Positions 4,797 through 5,061 of a DNA stretch of 5,061 bases are shown in pieces. The notes under the pieces were generated by a model. The model was not told the origin of the DNA. It ran no database searches and worked only from the letters and a program-made list of their open reading frames with translations. Every line of letters begins with the position of its first letter. The first letter of the stretch is position 1. This stretch comes from Candidatus Parvarchaeota archaeon (lineage in GTDB: Archaea; Nanobdellota; Nanobdellia; Parvarchaeales; Parvarchaeaceae): NCBI GenBank assembly GCA_023378805.1, contig JAMCSQ010000027.1, forward strand, positions 1-5,061. Direction: 5' to 3'. Position numbers and translations under genes: made by a program.

Positions 4797-5061
4797 CTAC
4801 TCCTTGCAAGCCTGGTCGAAAAGCGCTTTTAGCTCCGAAACCCTTCTCTTCATGGAGAATCTCCCTTCTTTTATCAGTTCCTCGTTTCTCCTACCCATCT
4901 GCTCCCGAAGTTTTTTGTTCCTTATAAGAATCTCTAACTTCTCTTGAAGTTTTTTAGACACTGCACTATTATGGTAATCTCTAAAAAAACTGAAATCTGT
5001 CTCTTTAACCCTGATCCCTTCTTTCCAGAACAGTGGGGGAAGCGGTATGATGACGCCGTTA
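4797..5061 (-). CDS. GT4-type glycosyltransferase, C-terminal fragment (runs off right edge)
   Basis: An open frame enters from the right edge on the minus strand and ends at TAG (4799-4797), giving 87 residues of C-terminus. It begins NGVIIPLPPLFWKEGIRVKE. The NG-x-x-I/V-P at the start is the usual donor-domain segment following the EX7E motif in GT4 enzymes. It continues SKKLQEKLEILIRNKKLREQMGRRNEELIKEGRFSMKRRVSELKALFDQA, matching the family's closing pattern of a helix, short loop, LREQMG-R, then a GRFS-x-x-x-R segment and final helix. The intervening DFSFFRDYHN segment resembles an insert seen in some archaeal and glycogen-synthase-like GT4 proteins. The catalytic and EX7E portions lie outside the window. 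This makes a second GT-B enzyme in the cluster, with G+C close to 50%, unlike the AT-rich GT-B gene at 2709-3716. Its start and promoter are not visible. Confidence 0.85.
   Translation of the reverse strand, partial: NGVIIPLPPLFWKEGIRVKETDFSFFRDYHNSAVSKKLQEKLEILIRNKKLREQMGRRNEELIKEGRFSMKRRVSELKALFDQACKE

Overview
The window looks archaeal. It encodes RNA polymerase subunit Rpo10/RpoN, which is found in archaea and eukaryotes. It also encodes a stand-alone Lrp/AsnC effector-binding (RAM) domain and the first residues of a PEP synthase. TATA-like boxes lie about 22-50 bases ahead of most start codons, and Shine-Dalgarno sites are mostly weak. The lineage cannot be fixed from this stretch alone; a small-genome DPANN or Thermoplasmata-type archaeon is only a guess.

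Layout, left to right: (1) the start of a minus-strand PEP synthase gene runs off the left edge; (2) a divergent intergenic region of about 180 bases holds a promoter for each flanking gene; (3) a plus-strand FkbM-type methyltransferase; (4) a plus-strand RAM-domain gene followed by rpoN, joined by an ATGA overlap behind a strong TATA box; (5) a minus-strand pair, a GT-B glycosyltransferase followed by GDP-mannose 4,6-dehydratase, converging on rpoN; (6) a plus-strand GT-A (family 2) glycosyltransferase, divergent from the GT-B gene across a short AT-rich region with a nearly symmetrical TATA element; (7) the C-terminal end of another minus-strand GT4-type glycosyltransferase, converging on the GT2 gene with a 4-base gap and running off the right edge.

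Five of the eight genes concern sugar modification: nucleotide-sugar dehydration, three glycosyltransferases and a methyltransferase of a family that often O-methylates glycans. This is most simply part of a surface-glycan or protein N-glycosylation gene cluster threaded around housekeeping genes. Gmd would supply GDP-4-keto-6-deoxymannose. The reductase or aminotransferase that completes the sugar is not in the window. Which acceptor the glycosyltransferases use cannot be read from the sequence.

Base composition is uneven. The Gmd/GT-B pair and the last third of the GT2 gene are much more AT-rich (hand-counted 60-base lines of 17-25% G+C) than rpoN, the RAM gene, the start of GT2 and the right-edge glycosyltransferase (about 48-52%). 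This suggests a mosaic, recently exchanged glycan locus. I found no RNA gene, CRISPR array, insertion sequence or clearly novel multi-gene system.
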